From contig JBFXKW010000011.1 of assembly GCA_050173345.1 (NCBI GenBank), positions 1-64,000 on the forward strand: 64,000 nt of DNA, in the 5' to 3' direction. Each line of letters starts with the position of its first letter. Position 1 is the stretch's first letter. This document shows, in pieces, positions 9,680 through 17,601 of this stretch. The position numbers and the translations under genes are program-made. This stretch comes from SHWC01 sp050173345. Its GTDB lineage: Bacteria; Pseudomonadota; Alphaproteobacteria; UBA828. The notes below the pieces were generated by a model. The model was not told the DNA's origin and did not search any database. It saw only the letters and a program-made list of their open reading frames with translations.

Positions 9680-12082
9680 ATGAGGAAGATCCTTCTTACG
9701 GCGGTCTCAGCGGCTGCGCTGAGCTTCGCCATCTCCGCCGGCCAGGCTTGGGCCGACGGCGTTGACGACAGTGACGGTAATGTCGGTAGCCAGCAGGGCG
9801 TCGACGACGGCGACGACAACGTCCAGCAGGGCGACACCTCGCTCAACGACTCGAACAATGTCGATGTCGAGGATATTGGTGCGGCGGCCAACAGTGACTC
9901 CACCGCGACCAACGACTCGAACAACCTAGACGACAGCGAGGAGACCGAGACCGAGGGTAACGGCGGCGCGGCGTCCAATGGCGCCGGCAGCTCGGCGGTC
10001 AACGACTCGGGCAATGCCGACAACGAGGCCGATTCGGATGACGGCAGCGCGTCTGCTACCACCGAGGGTGTTGCCAACAGCGACTCGAACAACATCGACA
10101 GCAGCATCGACAACGAGACCGAAGCCGATGATGGTGCGGCGGCGGCCAACGGTGCGGGCAGCGTGGCCAACAGCGATTCGGGCAACATCGACAACGAGGC
10201 CGAGTCGGATGATGGCAGCGCTTCCGCCACCACCGAGGGCACCGCGGTCTCCGGCGATGCGGATGCCGAGGACAATTCGGCATCGGCCAACAACGGCTCG
10301 GCCGCCAGCACCGACAACAGCGAGGCCGATGCCTCGGAGGGCGGGATTGCGGCCAACAACGGCGGCACGGTCAACAATGTCGAGGCCGACGGCAACGCCG
10401 CCAACGGCAGCAATAACACCCAGACCGAGTTCGACGACAACGAGGCCGAGTGGTTGAGCGCGGCCGCGGTCGGCGGCACGGCCAACAATGCCGTCACGCT
10501 CGGCGGCAACGCGGCCAACGGCGACAGCAACAACCAGGTCGACGGCGACGTCGATGGCGACGACGGCAACGCGGCCAACGGCGACAACAACAGCCAGCTC
10601 CGCGGTGACGATATCGAAGGCAATGGCGGCGCGGCGGCCCTGGGCGGCAGTGCCACCAACGTCCAGGCCGACGATGGCGGTGTCGTGGCCAACGGCGAAG
10701 GCAGCATCGCGGACGGCAGCGAGGCCGAGGCGGATGGCGGCGCGGCGGCGGCCAACAATGGCGGCACCGCGGTGTCGGGCGATGCCGATGCCTCCGAGGG
10801 CGGCAACGCGGCCAACAACGGCTCGACCCTGACCGACAACGGCACCGGGGCGGACGATGGCGCGGCGGCAGCCAACAATGGCAGCACCGCGGTGTCGGGC
10901 GATGCCGATGCCGAGGACGGCAGCAACGCGGCCAACAACGGCTCGACGGTGACCGACAACGGCACCGAGGCCGAGGAAGGCGGCGCGGCGGCCAATGGCG
11001 CAGGCAGCGTTGCGGTTTCCGGCGATGCCGACGCGTACGGGGAGTCGATCGCGGCCAATAACGGCGGCTCGGTGACCACGGACAACGATCTGCTGAGCGG
11101 CAATAGCCTGAATACCGTCCAGCTTTCGGTGGTCAACCTCTCCAACGAGGTCACCTACAGCCCGGTCAAAGTCTTTGGCGATGCCGTCAATTTCAACAAG
11201 GACGCCGACGCCGGCAAGGGCGGCAGCGGCGGTGACGGCGGCAACGGCGGCGACATCGACGTCGACGGCGACGTCAAGTACAACGACCAGGACGGCGGCG
11301 ACGGCGCCGAAGGCGGCAACGCCGACGCCAACCACAACGAGGGCGGCGACGGCGCCGAAGGCGGCCATGCCATCGGCAAGGGCTTCGGCAAGGGTATCGG
11401 CGGCGACGCCGACGCCGATGCGGACGCCAACGGCAATGACGGCGGCGACTCCGAGGGCGGCAATGCCGACGCCAACGGCAATGACGGCGGCAGCGTGGCC
11501 GGCGGCGACAACACCAACAACCCCACCACCGAGGGTGATGAAGACCCGACGTCGGTCACCCAGAACGGCGGCCACACCACCGGCAACGCCGGCAACGGCG
11601 ACGGCAACGCAGGCGGTGGTAACAGCGCCGATGGCGGCACTGGCAGCGGCACTGCCCTTGGCAGCACCGCGGGTGGTGGCGCTGGCTCCGGTACCGGTTC
11701 CGGCACCGCGGCTGGCGGCACTGGCGGTACTGGTGCCACCGGCACTGGCTCGGCTGGCGGCGGCGCCGGCGGCAACGGCGGCGAGGGCGGCGGCAACACC
11801 AACACCGCGTCGAACGACGGCCCGACGGGTGCTGGCGGCGCTGGTGGTGCAGGCGGCAACGCCGGCACGGCGTCGCAGACCTCGTCGCAGACCGCGGCCT
11901 TCACGCTGGTTACCGGTGCGGTCGGTACCATCGATCAGGCCAACCTCGGCGGTATCAACAACGGGGTGATCAACTCCGGTCTGATGAACAACCAGGGCAA
12001 TGCGATCTCGATCAACGCCAACGCCTCGACCGCTGGCTTCAACAGCGTCGGCGGTGGCGGCGGCGGCCTCCCTGGCGGTTGA
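9680..12082 (+). CDS. Long exported tandem-repeat protein B, paralogue of protein A
   Basis: 800 aa, the same architecture as the preceding gene. The signal peptide is almost identical (MRKILLTAVSAAALSFAIS, cleavage AWA|DG). The Asn/Ala/Gly/Asp repeat region is followed by a hydrophobic interruption near residue 475 (NTVQLSVVNLSNEVTYSPV), a Gly/Asp-rich section and a Gly/Ala/Thr-rich section. The C-terminus IDQANLGGINN...NNQGNAISINANAS is followed by a Gly-rich tail. Blocks of about 100 bases are almost identical to the first gene (for example 8282-8379 and 10742-10839), showing recent duplication or gene conversion. It is separated from protein A by 92 bases holding a strong hairpin, so the two are probably one transcript. 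I infer a second fibre subunit or nucleator, as FapB is to FapC. Confidence 0.75.
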   Translation: MRKILLTAVSAAALSFAISAGQAWADGVDDSDGNVGSQQGVDDGDDNVQQGDTSLNDSNNVDVEDIGAAANSDSTATNDSNNLDDSEETETEGNGGAASNGAGSSAVNDSGNADNEADSDDGSASATTEGVANSDSNNIDSSIDNETEADDGAAAANGAGSVANSDSGNIDNEAESDDGSASATTEGTAVSGDADAEDNSASANNGSAASTDNSEADASEGGIAANNGGTVNNVEADGNAANGSNNTQTEFDDNEAEWLSAAAVGGTANNAVTLGGNAANGDSNNQVDGDVDGDDGNAANGDNNSQLRGDDIEGNGGAAALGGSATNVQADDGGVVANGEGSIADGSEAEADGGAAAANNGGTAVSGDADASEGGNAANNGSTLTDNGTGADDGAAAANNGSTAVSGDADAEDGSNAANNGSTVTDNGTEAEEGGAAANGAGSVAVSGDADAYGESIAANNGGSVTTDNDLLSGNSLNTVQLSVVNLSNEVTYSPVKVFGDAVNFNKDADAGKGGSGGDGGNGGDIDVDGDVKYNDQDGGDGAEGGNADANHNEGGDGAEGGHAIGKGFGKGIGGDADADADANGNDGGDSEGGNADANGNDGGSVAGGDNTNNPTTEGDEDPTSVTQNGGHTTGNAGNGDGNAGGGNSADGGTGSGTALGSTAGGGAGSGTGSGTAAGGTGGTGATGTGSAGGGAGGNGGEGGGNTNTASNDGPTGAGGAGGAGGNAGTASQTSSQTAAFTLVTGAVGTIDQANLGGINNGVINSGLMNNQGNAISINANASTAGFNSVGGGGGGLPGG

Positions 12083-12100
12083 TGAGAGTACCGGGTGAGC

Positions 12101-12126
12101 GGCGGGCGCGTTCGTTCGTGCCCGCC
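12101..12126 (+). terminator. Hairpin after repeat protein B
   Basis: A 10-bp stem (GGCGGGCGCG / CGTGCCCGCC, one G-U pair) with a 6-base loop, 18 bases after the stop, without a strong T-run. It may attenuate transcription into the small exported protein, C39 peptidase and double-glycine genes. Confidence 0.5.
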
Positions 12127-12232
12127 ACTCTTCTGGCTAGCAAAAGGCGCGCGGCGGCAGGGTCCAAACCTGCCGCCGCGATTGCCCGGAAGGCATTCGG
12201 GTAAGCACTTCATTACGGGAGATCGGGGAGTC

Positions 12233-12661
12233 ATGAAGACCATTCTCAAGGCGGGCGCGGCGCTGTCGGTTTTGGCACTGGCCGCCTACGGAACCGGATC
12301 GAACGCGCAAGATCCCACGGGAGTTCACGTCATTCCGCTCGCCGAGACCGGCGATGTGCTCGAGGCGGTCGAGCACGGCGAGGCGGTGGGCCACGACGAC
12401 CTGTCGGAGCTTTCAGGTCGCGAGCTGCTCGAGGAGGCTGACCTCACCCAGATTGCGGCGCCGACCAACAACAACGTGCAGGTCGGCAACGACGTGATCG
12501 TCAGCGACAACGGTACGTTGACCACCGGCCTGATCGAAGGCGCCACCAACAACAACGGTGGCATCAACACCTTCTTCCAGAACTCCGGACCCAACGCGAG
12601 CTTCCAGAACAGCACGACGGTCCAGATCATCATGGGCGACGGCGCGGGGCCAACTCCGTAA
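12233..12661 (+). CDS. Small exported Asn/Gln/Thr-rich protein
   Basis: 142 aa, starting MKTILKAGAALSVLALAAYG with a Sec-type signal ending near SNAQ. An acidic segment follows (residues 30-70, many Glu/Asp and one His-Asp pair), then an Asn/Thr/Gln-rich tail with NNNVQVGNDV, TTGLIEGATNNNGG and QNSGPNASFQNS. The tail resembles amyloid-prone strands and echoes the end of the two long repeat proteins. GGGGAG precedes the ATG. Its place between the repeat proteins and the C39 peptidase suggests a minor fibre component or nucleator, but no family is recognised. Confidence 0.6.
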   Translation: MKTILKAGAALSVLALAAYGTGSNAQDPTGVHVIPLAETGDVLEAVEHGEAVGHDDLSELSGRELLEEADLTQIAAPTNNNVQVGNDVIVSDNGTLTTGLIEGATNNNGGINTFFQNSGPNASFQNSTTVQIIMGDGAGPTP

Positions 12662-12698
12662 CGCGCCGGTCTGCCAAGCGGTTGTGAGCGCATCCCCC

Positions 12699-13418
12699 AT
12701 GGCCATGCGCATCAAGCCCGTATTAGCCGCCGCCGGCCTCGGCGCGGCCCTGCTCTCGGCCTCGCTGTTCGCGCAGCCGGAAGCCCGGGCTGGCGAGATG
12801 GTCGCCTATTTCGGCGGCGGCAAGCTGAACGTGCCTTCGATCAGCATTCGCGAAGGCCGGTTCCAGACCGTCATCCTGCAGCAGTATGACTATTCGTGCG
12901 GCTCGGCCGCGCTGGCCACGCTGCTGACCTACCACTATGAGCGGCCGACCTCGGAGCAGGACGTTTTCCTCTCCATGTACGCCTCGGGCGACCAGGCGAA
13001 GATCCAGCAGGTCGGCTTCTCGCTGCTCGACATGAAGCGTTATCTCGAGCGCCGCGGTCTGCGTGCGGACGGGTTCAAGATGGACCTGCCCAAGCTGATC
13101 GAGATCGGCGCGCCGTCGATCGCGCTGATCAATCTCTTCGGTTACAACCATTTCGTCGTTTTCAAAGGGGCGGAGGACGGCCAGATCGTGGTCGGCGATC
13201 CGGCGCTCGGCGTGCGGGTATACACGTACGAGCAGTTTGCTGCGGTTTGGAATGGCATTGCCTTCCTGGTCCGCAGCGAACCACAAGTCGGACGTTCGCA
13301 CTTCAACCTGGCCCGCGATTGGAGCGTGAGACGAAAAGCGCCGTATGCAACGGCAATAAGTCGCGACGCACTAGCGTCGTTCACGGCACAACTACCATTC
13401 GCATCCAACGAGTTTTAG
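12699..13418 (+). CDS. Sec-exported C39-family cysteine peptidase (FapD-like)
   Basis: 239 aa. A signal peptide (residues 1-32, ending near ARAG) is followed by a papain-like C39 domain. It shows QQYDYSCGSAALATLL (Gln61/62 as oxyanion candidates, Cys67 nucleophile), FGYNHFVVFKG (His151) and VVGDPALG (Asp167), the full catalytic set. C39 peptidases normally sit on ABC transporters and cut after a double glycine; FapD of the Pseudomonas Fap system is a stand-alone exported member. This gene is followed after 10 bases by a gene whose product carries a perfect double-glycine leader, making that protein the likely substrate (inference). The C-terminal ~35 residues lie beyond the domain. The ATG at 12699 is preferred; 12684 (GTG) and 12705 (ATG) are alternatives. 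Confidence 0.85.
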   Translation: MAMRIKPVLAAAGLGAALLSASLFAQPEARAGEMVAYFGGGKLNVPSISIREGRFQTVILQQYDYSCGSAALATLLTYHYERPTSEQDVFLSMYASGDQAKIQQVGFSLLDMKRYLERRGLRADGFKMDLPKLIEIGAPSIALINLFGYNHFVVFKGAEDGQIVVGDPALGVRVYTYEQFAAVWNGIAFLVRSEPQVGRSHFNLARDWSVRRKAPYATAISRDALASFTAQLPFASNEF

Positions 13419-13428
13419 GGGACGGAAC

Positions 13429-14733
13429 ATGTCGTTTACTCGGAAACTGCAGAGGCAGCAGGAAGCGCTGAAGCAGACCACGCGGGAGAGGAGGCGCATG
13501 GGCCGGCGTACGGTCACTTGCGGCGCCGCGTTGGCCGTAGCGCTCGGCAGCATGACGCCGGCGGCGATCGCGGCGGTCGAGCCCGCCGAGCTCGATCTCG
13601 ATATCGAAGGCGTCAGGCTGATGTCGCGCGCCGAGCTCGATGAAAGCCGCGGCGGCTTCGCGCTTGGCCCCTTCTTCGTCAACTTCGGCATGACGATCAC
13701 CACGACCGTCAACAATCTCGTCACGCTCACCACCACCCTGACCGTCAATCCCCAGACCAACGCGACGAACATCGCCTCGACGGCCAGCGCGGCGGGCGCC
13801 GGGGCGGGTGCTGGTGCCGGAGCGGGTGCCGGGGCCGGCGCTGGCTTCGCCGGGATTGGCGCAGGCATCGGGGCCGGGGCCGGCGCGGGAGCAGGGGCCG
13901 GCGCGGGCGGTCTGTCCGTTGCGGGCGTGCCGGGGGCGCAGATCGGCGTCACCCTGCCGCAGATCATCATCGGTGCGGTTGCCGGCGATCCGAACCAGAA
14001 CAACAACGGCAGCACCGGCGATACCGGCGGCAGCTTCGATACCGGCGGCGCGACCAGCAGCATCCCGATCCCGGTTGCGGCCGACATCATCGCCGAGATC
14101 CAGGAGTCGGTCGGCGACTCCGCGCTCGGCGACATGCTGCCCCCGCCGAGCGATCCCGACGGGCCGAACGGGCCGGTGAACACGCCGCAGGAGCTCGCCG
14201 ATCTGATCATCGGCGGCGCCCCGAACCAGCAGACCTCCGAGACCTTCGTCGGCGAGCAGGCGAACAGCATCGTCAACGCCTTGCCCGACCCCACGCAGTA
14301 CGCCAACAGCGTCATCGATACGGCGACGGGGAACAACGCGAGCGACCTCGGGACGCTCGATACGGCGACGCTCGACGTCGATGCCCAGACGCTCGACGAT
14401 CTCGGCTCCTACACCGGCACCGGCGTCGGCCCGCAGCCGGCGGGGGCGGAGATCAATCCGTCGGATGGCGCGGTGGATCCGGTCTCCGAGGTCGGCATCA
14501 TCAACCTGCCGGGCGGCGCTCAGTTCACCGTGGGCGGCACGCAGATCACGCATCAGCTCAACAACGGCATCACGGCCGCGGTCCAGAACGCGGCGGCGGG
14601 CACCGTGGTGGATCAGACCATCGAGCTGAACTTCGTCATCGAGAACTTCACGCCGCTGATGAACAACGCCCTCGCCAACATGAAGGCGTCGATCACGGCC
14701 GCCGAGATCGCGCGCTTCTCCGGGGCGAACTAG
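13429..14733 (+). CDS. Exported double-glycine-leader protein with silk-like Gly-Ala block
   Basis: 434 aa. A long positively charged n-region leads to a hydrophobic core (about 31-49, ending AAIAA). A second leader follows: LMSRAELDESRGG at residues 64-76, matching the bacteriocin double-glycine consensus (Met-12, Ser-11, Glu-8, Leu-7, Gly-2, Gly-1). After it comes FALGPFFVNFGMTITTTVN, then a (Gly-Ala)n silk-like block at about 121-161. A Pro/Asp/Asn-rich middle follows, then a conserved end (ITHQLNNGITAAVQN) shared with the gene at 15140. GGGGACGG precedes the ATG. Being next to the C39 peptidase implies cleavage after Gly76. Its function as a fibre-associated or nucleating component is inferred; no named family is recognised. 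Confidence 0.75.
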   Translation: MSFTRKLQRQQEALKQTTRERRRMGRRTVTCGAALAVALGSMTPAAIAAVEPAELDLDIEGVRLMSRAELDESRGGFALGPFFVNFGMTITTTVNNLVTLTTTLTVNPQTNATNIASTASAAGAGAGAGAGAGAGAGAGFAGIGAGIGAGAGAGAGAGAGGLSVAGVPGAQIGVTLPQIIIGAVAGDPNQNNNGSTGDTGGSFDTGGATSSIPIPVAADIIAEIQESVGDSALGDMLPPPSDPDGPNGPVNTPQELADLIIGGAPNQQTSETFVGEQANSIVNALPDPTQYANSVIDTATGNNASDLGTLDTATLDVDAQTLDDLGSYTGTGVGPQPAGAEINPSDGAVDPVSEVGIINLPGGAQFTVGGTQITHQLNNGITAAVQNAAAGTVVDQTIELNFVIENFTPLMNNALANMKASITAAEIARFSGAN

Positions 14734-14751
14734 CCTCTCTCGATACGCCAG

Positions 14752-14783
14752 GCGGCGGCACGCTCCATGCGTGCCGCCGCTTT
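14752..14783 (+). terminator. Rho-independent terminator closing the amyloid-like operon
   Basis: A perfect 12-bp stem (GCGGCGGCACGC / GCGTGCCGCCGC) with a 5-base loop and a following TTT, 19 bases past the stop. It separates the operon from the second double-glycine gene. Confidence 0.85.
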
Positions 14784-14835
14784 GCATGTCGGCCGGACGC
14801 TATTCCACGGATTGACGATCCTGTCATCACCTCTT

Positions 14836-14870
14836 CGTCATGCCCCGCGCAGGCGGGGCATCCAGGGCTG
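14836..14870. repeat. Dispersed palindrome, family B (CGTCATGCCCC...GGGGCATCCAG type)
   Basis: CGTCATGCCCCGC / GCGGGGCATCCAG around a short loop. Variants recur near 19.8, 20.6, 36.0, 41.5, 45.9 and 62.9 kb. Extragenic and non-coding. Confidence 0.7.
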
Positions 14871-14885
14871 CGTCCGCCCGACCGT

Positions 14886-14906
14886 GTACTATGCAAGACG
14901 TAGTAC
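14886..14906. promoter_or_regulatory. Inverted repeat, possible operator upstream of the second double-glycine gene
   Basis: GTACTA-N9-TAGTAC is perfectly symmetric. It lies in an AT-richer stretch (about 14880-15000) that probably holds the promoter for the gene at 15140. The binding protein is unknown. Confidence 0.35.
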
Positions 14907-15096
14907 AAGATCAACCGGTGTAGACGGGCGAGTTGCCTCTTATTCGATTTGTCACAGCAAATACTCGTTCTGAATAGCCGAGAAACCAAAAGTCACAGCC
15001 GCCAGCCGCATTTGCGCCATAAAGCGAAACCATCGTCCGCCTCGACCGGATCGATGGGAACGGAACCATGTCGCTGTCAGGTAGACGTCGGCGCGC

Positions 15097-15217
15097 AGAG
15101 CACGATCCGATCAGGTTGAATCAACCTGATCGGTGAATCGTGCTCTACTTTATCGAAGCAGAGCAGGATCGTTTGAGATGGCATCGCCTCGTGATCCATC
15201 TCAAACAATCCTGCTCT
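15097..15217. repeat. Two adjacent dispersed hairpins, family C, overlying the start of the next gene
   Basis: Hairpin one (15097-15146) pairs AGAGCACGAT with ATCGTGCTCT around an inner GATCAGGTTGA / TCAACCTGATC stem. Hairpin two (15160-15217) has 22-base arms with one mismatch (left arm from 15160, right arm from 15196) around a 14-base loop. A near copy of hairpin two is at 44092-44149. Every possible start codon of the downstream gene lies inside these hairpins. Confidence 0.75.
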
Positions 15218-15844
15218 GGGCACGAAGCCGCGGAACGAATCGGAAGGCACGGGCGGCCTCGCCCATGGGACGCCGCCCTGTGCGCGGCGGCGCTCGCGGC
15301 GCTGCTGGTCTCCTGCGCGCCGGCGGCATGGGCCGGGGTCGGCAGCGATGGGGATGACGCGGCCGAGCTCGATCTCGAGGCGGCCGGCGTCATGGCGATG
15401 TCGAGCGATGAGCTCGACCGTCATCGCGGCGGCTTCAGCCTCGGCCCGTTCATGCTCAACCTCGGCATCCAGATCACCACGACCGTCAACGATGCGGTCA
15501 CGGTGCAGACCGTGCTCACGGTCGAGGCCGACCTGCTCGGCGCCCAGCTCAGCTCGGGCGTCAGCGCGACCGGCGCCGGCGGCTACCTGCCCGCGGTCGA
15601 CATCACGCAGCTTGCCAATGGCGCGGCCTATGTGCTCGACGGCACCACGATCACGCATCAGCTCCAGAACGGCATCACCGCGGCGGTGCAAAACACGGCC
15701 GAAGGCGTCTCGGTCGACCAGACCGTGGCGTTGACCGTCGGCCTCGAAAACTATCACGCGGTCATGGCCGGCACGGGCGCCGCCAGGCAGGCCGCCCTGT
15801 GGGGCGACGAGATCGCCCGCCTCGGCGCGCTGGCCGGCCACTGA
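15140..15844 (+). CDS. Second exported double-glycine-leader protein, short paralogue
   Basis: About 234 aa from GTG 15140 (TTG 15173 and GTG 15191 are alternatives). It is homologous to the protein at 13429 at both ends but lacks its Gly-Ala and central sections. A hydrophobic export segment (ALCAAALAALLVSCAPAAWA) holds either a lipobox (LVSC) or a signal-peptidase I site (AWA|G). Then VMAMSSDELDRHRGG fits the double-glycine leader (Met-12, Ser-11, Glu-8, Leu-7, Gly-2, Gly-1). The mature part starts FSLGPFMLNLGIQITTTVN and contains ITHQLQNGITAAVQN. It lies beyond the operon terminator, so it is separately transcribed. Its 5' end has been taken over by the family-C repeats, so the n-region may be non-native. 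Confidence 0.7.
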   Translation: MLYFIEAEQDRLRWHRLVIHLKQSCSGHEAAERIGRHGRPRPWDAALCAAALAALLVSCAPAAWAGVGSDGDDAAELDLEAAGVMAMSSDELDRHRGGFSLGPFMLNLGIQITTTVNDAVTVQTVLTVEADLLGAQLSSGVSATGAGGYLPAVDITQLANGAAYVLDGTTITHQLQNGITAAVQNTAEGVSVDQTVALTVGLENYHAVMAGTGAARQAALWGDEIARLGALAGH

Positions 15845-15981
15845 GTCATTATCACTGCCCCGGAAAATCCCGGCATATCCCGCCATGTCCCGCTAAATCC
15901 CAGGCTTCGCCGGCCGAGTTGTCTTGTCCGTCGCGATCTGGTTTGCTCGCGCATCCAGGCTTCGGTTCAGGAACACCGCCG

Positions 15982-17193
15982 ATGAGCAAAGCGCGCGCCG
16001 AGATCGCCTACCAGCCGGTCGGCACGCTGGAGACGCTGGTCGAACGCGCCAAGGCGCTCCAACCCAAGCTGCGCGCCCGCGCCGAAGCGACCGAGGCGGC
16101 GCGCACCCTCTCGCCCGAGACCATGCAGGATTTCGCGCAGGCCGGCTGCCACCGGCTGCTCCAGCCCGCGCGCTTCGGCGGCGCCGAGGGGCCTCTGCGC
16201 GGCATCGTCGAGATCCAGTCCGCCATCGCGGCCGCCTGCGGCTCGAGCGGCTGGGTGCACGGCCAGAACCTGATCCACAACTTCATGCTGGCGGCCTGGC
16301 CCAAGGAGGGCCAGGACGAGGTCTGGGGGCCGAAGCCGGAGGCCTTCCTCAGCGGCATCCTGATCTCGGGGCTCGGCCGTGCCGAGCGGGTCGCGGGCGG
16401 CTGGCGGCTGTCCGGCCGCTGGCCCTTCGTCTCCGGCGTCTCGGTGTGCGACTGGTGCCTGTTCTCCGCGTTCGCCGAGACCGGCGATGGGGCCACGCCC
16501 GGCGCGATCTGGCAGTTCGCCCTCCCGCAAGGCCAGTTCGAGATCATCGACACCTGGCGCGCCATCGGCCTGCGCGGCACCTGCAGTCACGACGTCAAGG
16601 TCGACGGTGTTTTCGTGCCCGACCATCGCAGCCTGCATATCGACGGCAGCAGGGGCGGCGCCTCGCCGGGCAGCGCGGTCAACCTTGCGCCGCTCTTCAA
16701 GGCGCCGAGCTATGCCCTCTTCTCGATCGTGCAGGCCTCGACCTCGCTCGGCATCGCGACCGGTGCGTTCGAGGCCTATTACGCACAGGCCAAGCGCCGC
16801 GCCTCGCTTGCCTCCGGCAAGGCGGTCGTGGACTACGGCACCACCCATCTGAAGCTCGGCGAGGCGGCGGCCTCGCTCGACGCGGCGCGCAGCATCCTCC
16901 ATGCCGCCTGCGACCTCGCCCAGTCGATCGTCGAGGCGGGGCGCGCGCCGACCATCCAGGAGAAGACCAAATTCCGCCGCGACGGCGCCTTCGCCGGCCG
17001 GCTCTGCATGCGCGCGGCCGAGCTGGTGCTCGAGCTCGCCGGCGGCAGCGGCATCTACGACGACAACCCGATCTCGCGCGCCTATCGCGACCTGCGCTCG
17101 GCCAACACGCACATCAGCCAGAACTGGGACGTCAATGCCTCGACCTGGGGCCGCGTCGCGCTCGGCCTCGATTGCCCGGACCCGACCCTGTGA
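15982..17193 (+). CDS. Acyl-CoA-dehydrogenase-fold flavin enzyme (group D monooxygenase-like)
   Basis: 403 aa. The sequence has the acyl-CoA dehydrogenase-fold order: an N-terminal helical part (ARFGGAEG, SSGWVHGQN), a central beta domain (GWRLSGRWPFVSGV, GLRGTCSHDVKVDGVFVP) and a C-terminal helical bundle (GGSGIYDDNPISRAYRDLRSANTHISQNWD). The RAYRD...H.SQNWD ending is usual in two-component flavin monooxygenases such as the HpaH/HsaA type rather than in fatty-acid dehydrogenases, so FADH2-dependent hydroxylation is likely. No partner reductase is seen nearby. The ATG at 15982 was chosen because the residues before it are non-conserved and translate a short period-10 tandem repeat near 15865-15903. 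Confidence 0.75.
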   Translation: MSKARAEIAYQPVGTLETLVERAKALQPKLRARAEATEAARTLSPETMQDFAQAGCHRLLQPARFGGAEGPLRGIVEIQSAIAAACGSSGWVHGQNLIHNFMLAAWPKEGQDEVWGPKPEAFLSGILISGLGRAERVAGGWRLSGRWPFVSGVSVCDWCLFSAFAETGDGATPGAIWQFALPQGQFEIIDTWRAIGLRGTCSHDVKVDGVFVPDHRSLHIDGSRGGASPGSAVNLAPLFKAPSYALFSIVQASTSLGIATGAFEAYYAQAKRRASLASGKAVVDYGTTHLKLGEAAASLDAARSILHAACDLAQSIVEAGRAPTIQEKTKFRRDGAFAGRLCMRAAELVLELAGGSGIYDDNPISRAYRDLRSANTHISQNWDVNASTWGRVALGLDCPDPTL

Positions 17194-17204
17194 CGGAGGC
17201 GCCC

Positions 17205-17411
17205 ATGCTGCCGTTCTGGCAAAGGCTGCTGGTCACGCTCGTCGCCATGCTGGCGTCGAGCTTCATCGCCGGCCTGATCTGGCGCTCGGTCTTGAACTTC
17301 GACATGCCGCCCTATCTCGGCGGCCTGGTCGGCGGCGTGGTCGCGCTGCCGCTCTGGGCGCTCTTGAAGCGCATCAGGCCCAGATCGGCCGAGGAAGAAC
17401 TCGACAAATAA
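17205..17411 (+). CDS. Small two-helix membrane protein
   Basis: 68 aa. Two hydrophobic segments (LLVTLVAMLASSFIAGLIW and YLGGLVGGVVALPLWALL) are separated by a short loop, with a charged C-terminus (KRIRPRSAEEELDK). GGAGG five bases before the ATG supports this start; a GTG at 17190 is in frame. It follows the flavin enzyme by 11 bases and is probably co-transcribed. No family recognised. Confidence 0.65.
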   Translation: MLPFWQRLLVTLVAMLASSFIAGLIWRSVLNFDMPPYLGGLVGGVVALPLWALLKRIRPRSAEEELDK

Positions 17412-17425
17412 CGTGCCTTGCTCCG

Positions 17426-17454
17426 AGCCTCGATGAGTTCGGCTCATCGAGGCT
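17426..17454 (+). terminator. Hairpin ending the flavin-enzyme operon
   Basis: A 12-bp perfect stem (AGCCTCGATGAG / CTCATCGAGGCT) with a TTCGG loop shortly after the small membrane protein. A 21-base direct repeat starting CGTCGTGCGACG (17503 and 17531) lies just beyond. Confidence 0.6.
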
Positions 17455-17567
17455 TGGCCGGCGCGACTGCGCCGCGCCGCCGATGCGGCGAAAGCCAAGC
17501 GCGTCGTGCGACGCCGCGCGCCTGACGGCACGTCGTGCGACGCCGCGCGCCCGGCGGCTGAGGGCGT

Positions 17568-17593
17568 CCCGATGATCGTCTCTGATCATCGGG
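17568..17593 (-). terminator. Hairpin downstream of the anti-sigma gene
   Basis: CCCGATGATC / GATCATCGGG pair perfectly around a 6-base loop, just past the minus-strand stop at 17602. Position suits termination of the sigma/anti-sigma operon. Confidence 0.5.
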
Positions 17594-17601
17594 ATATCGT
17601 A

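Noticed and set aside
7223..11154. Long Pro/Ser/Ala-rich frames on the minus strand (780 and 498 codons)
   Set aside because: They are reverse complements of the repetitive amyloid-like genes, have no signal peptide or ribosome site, and their low complexity simply mirrors the repeats.
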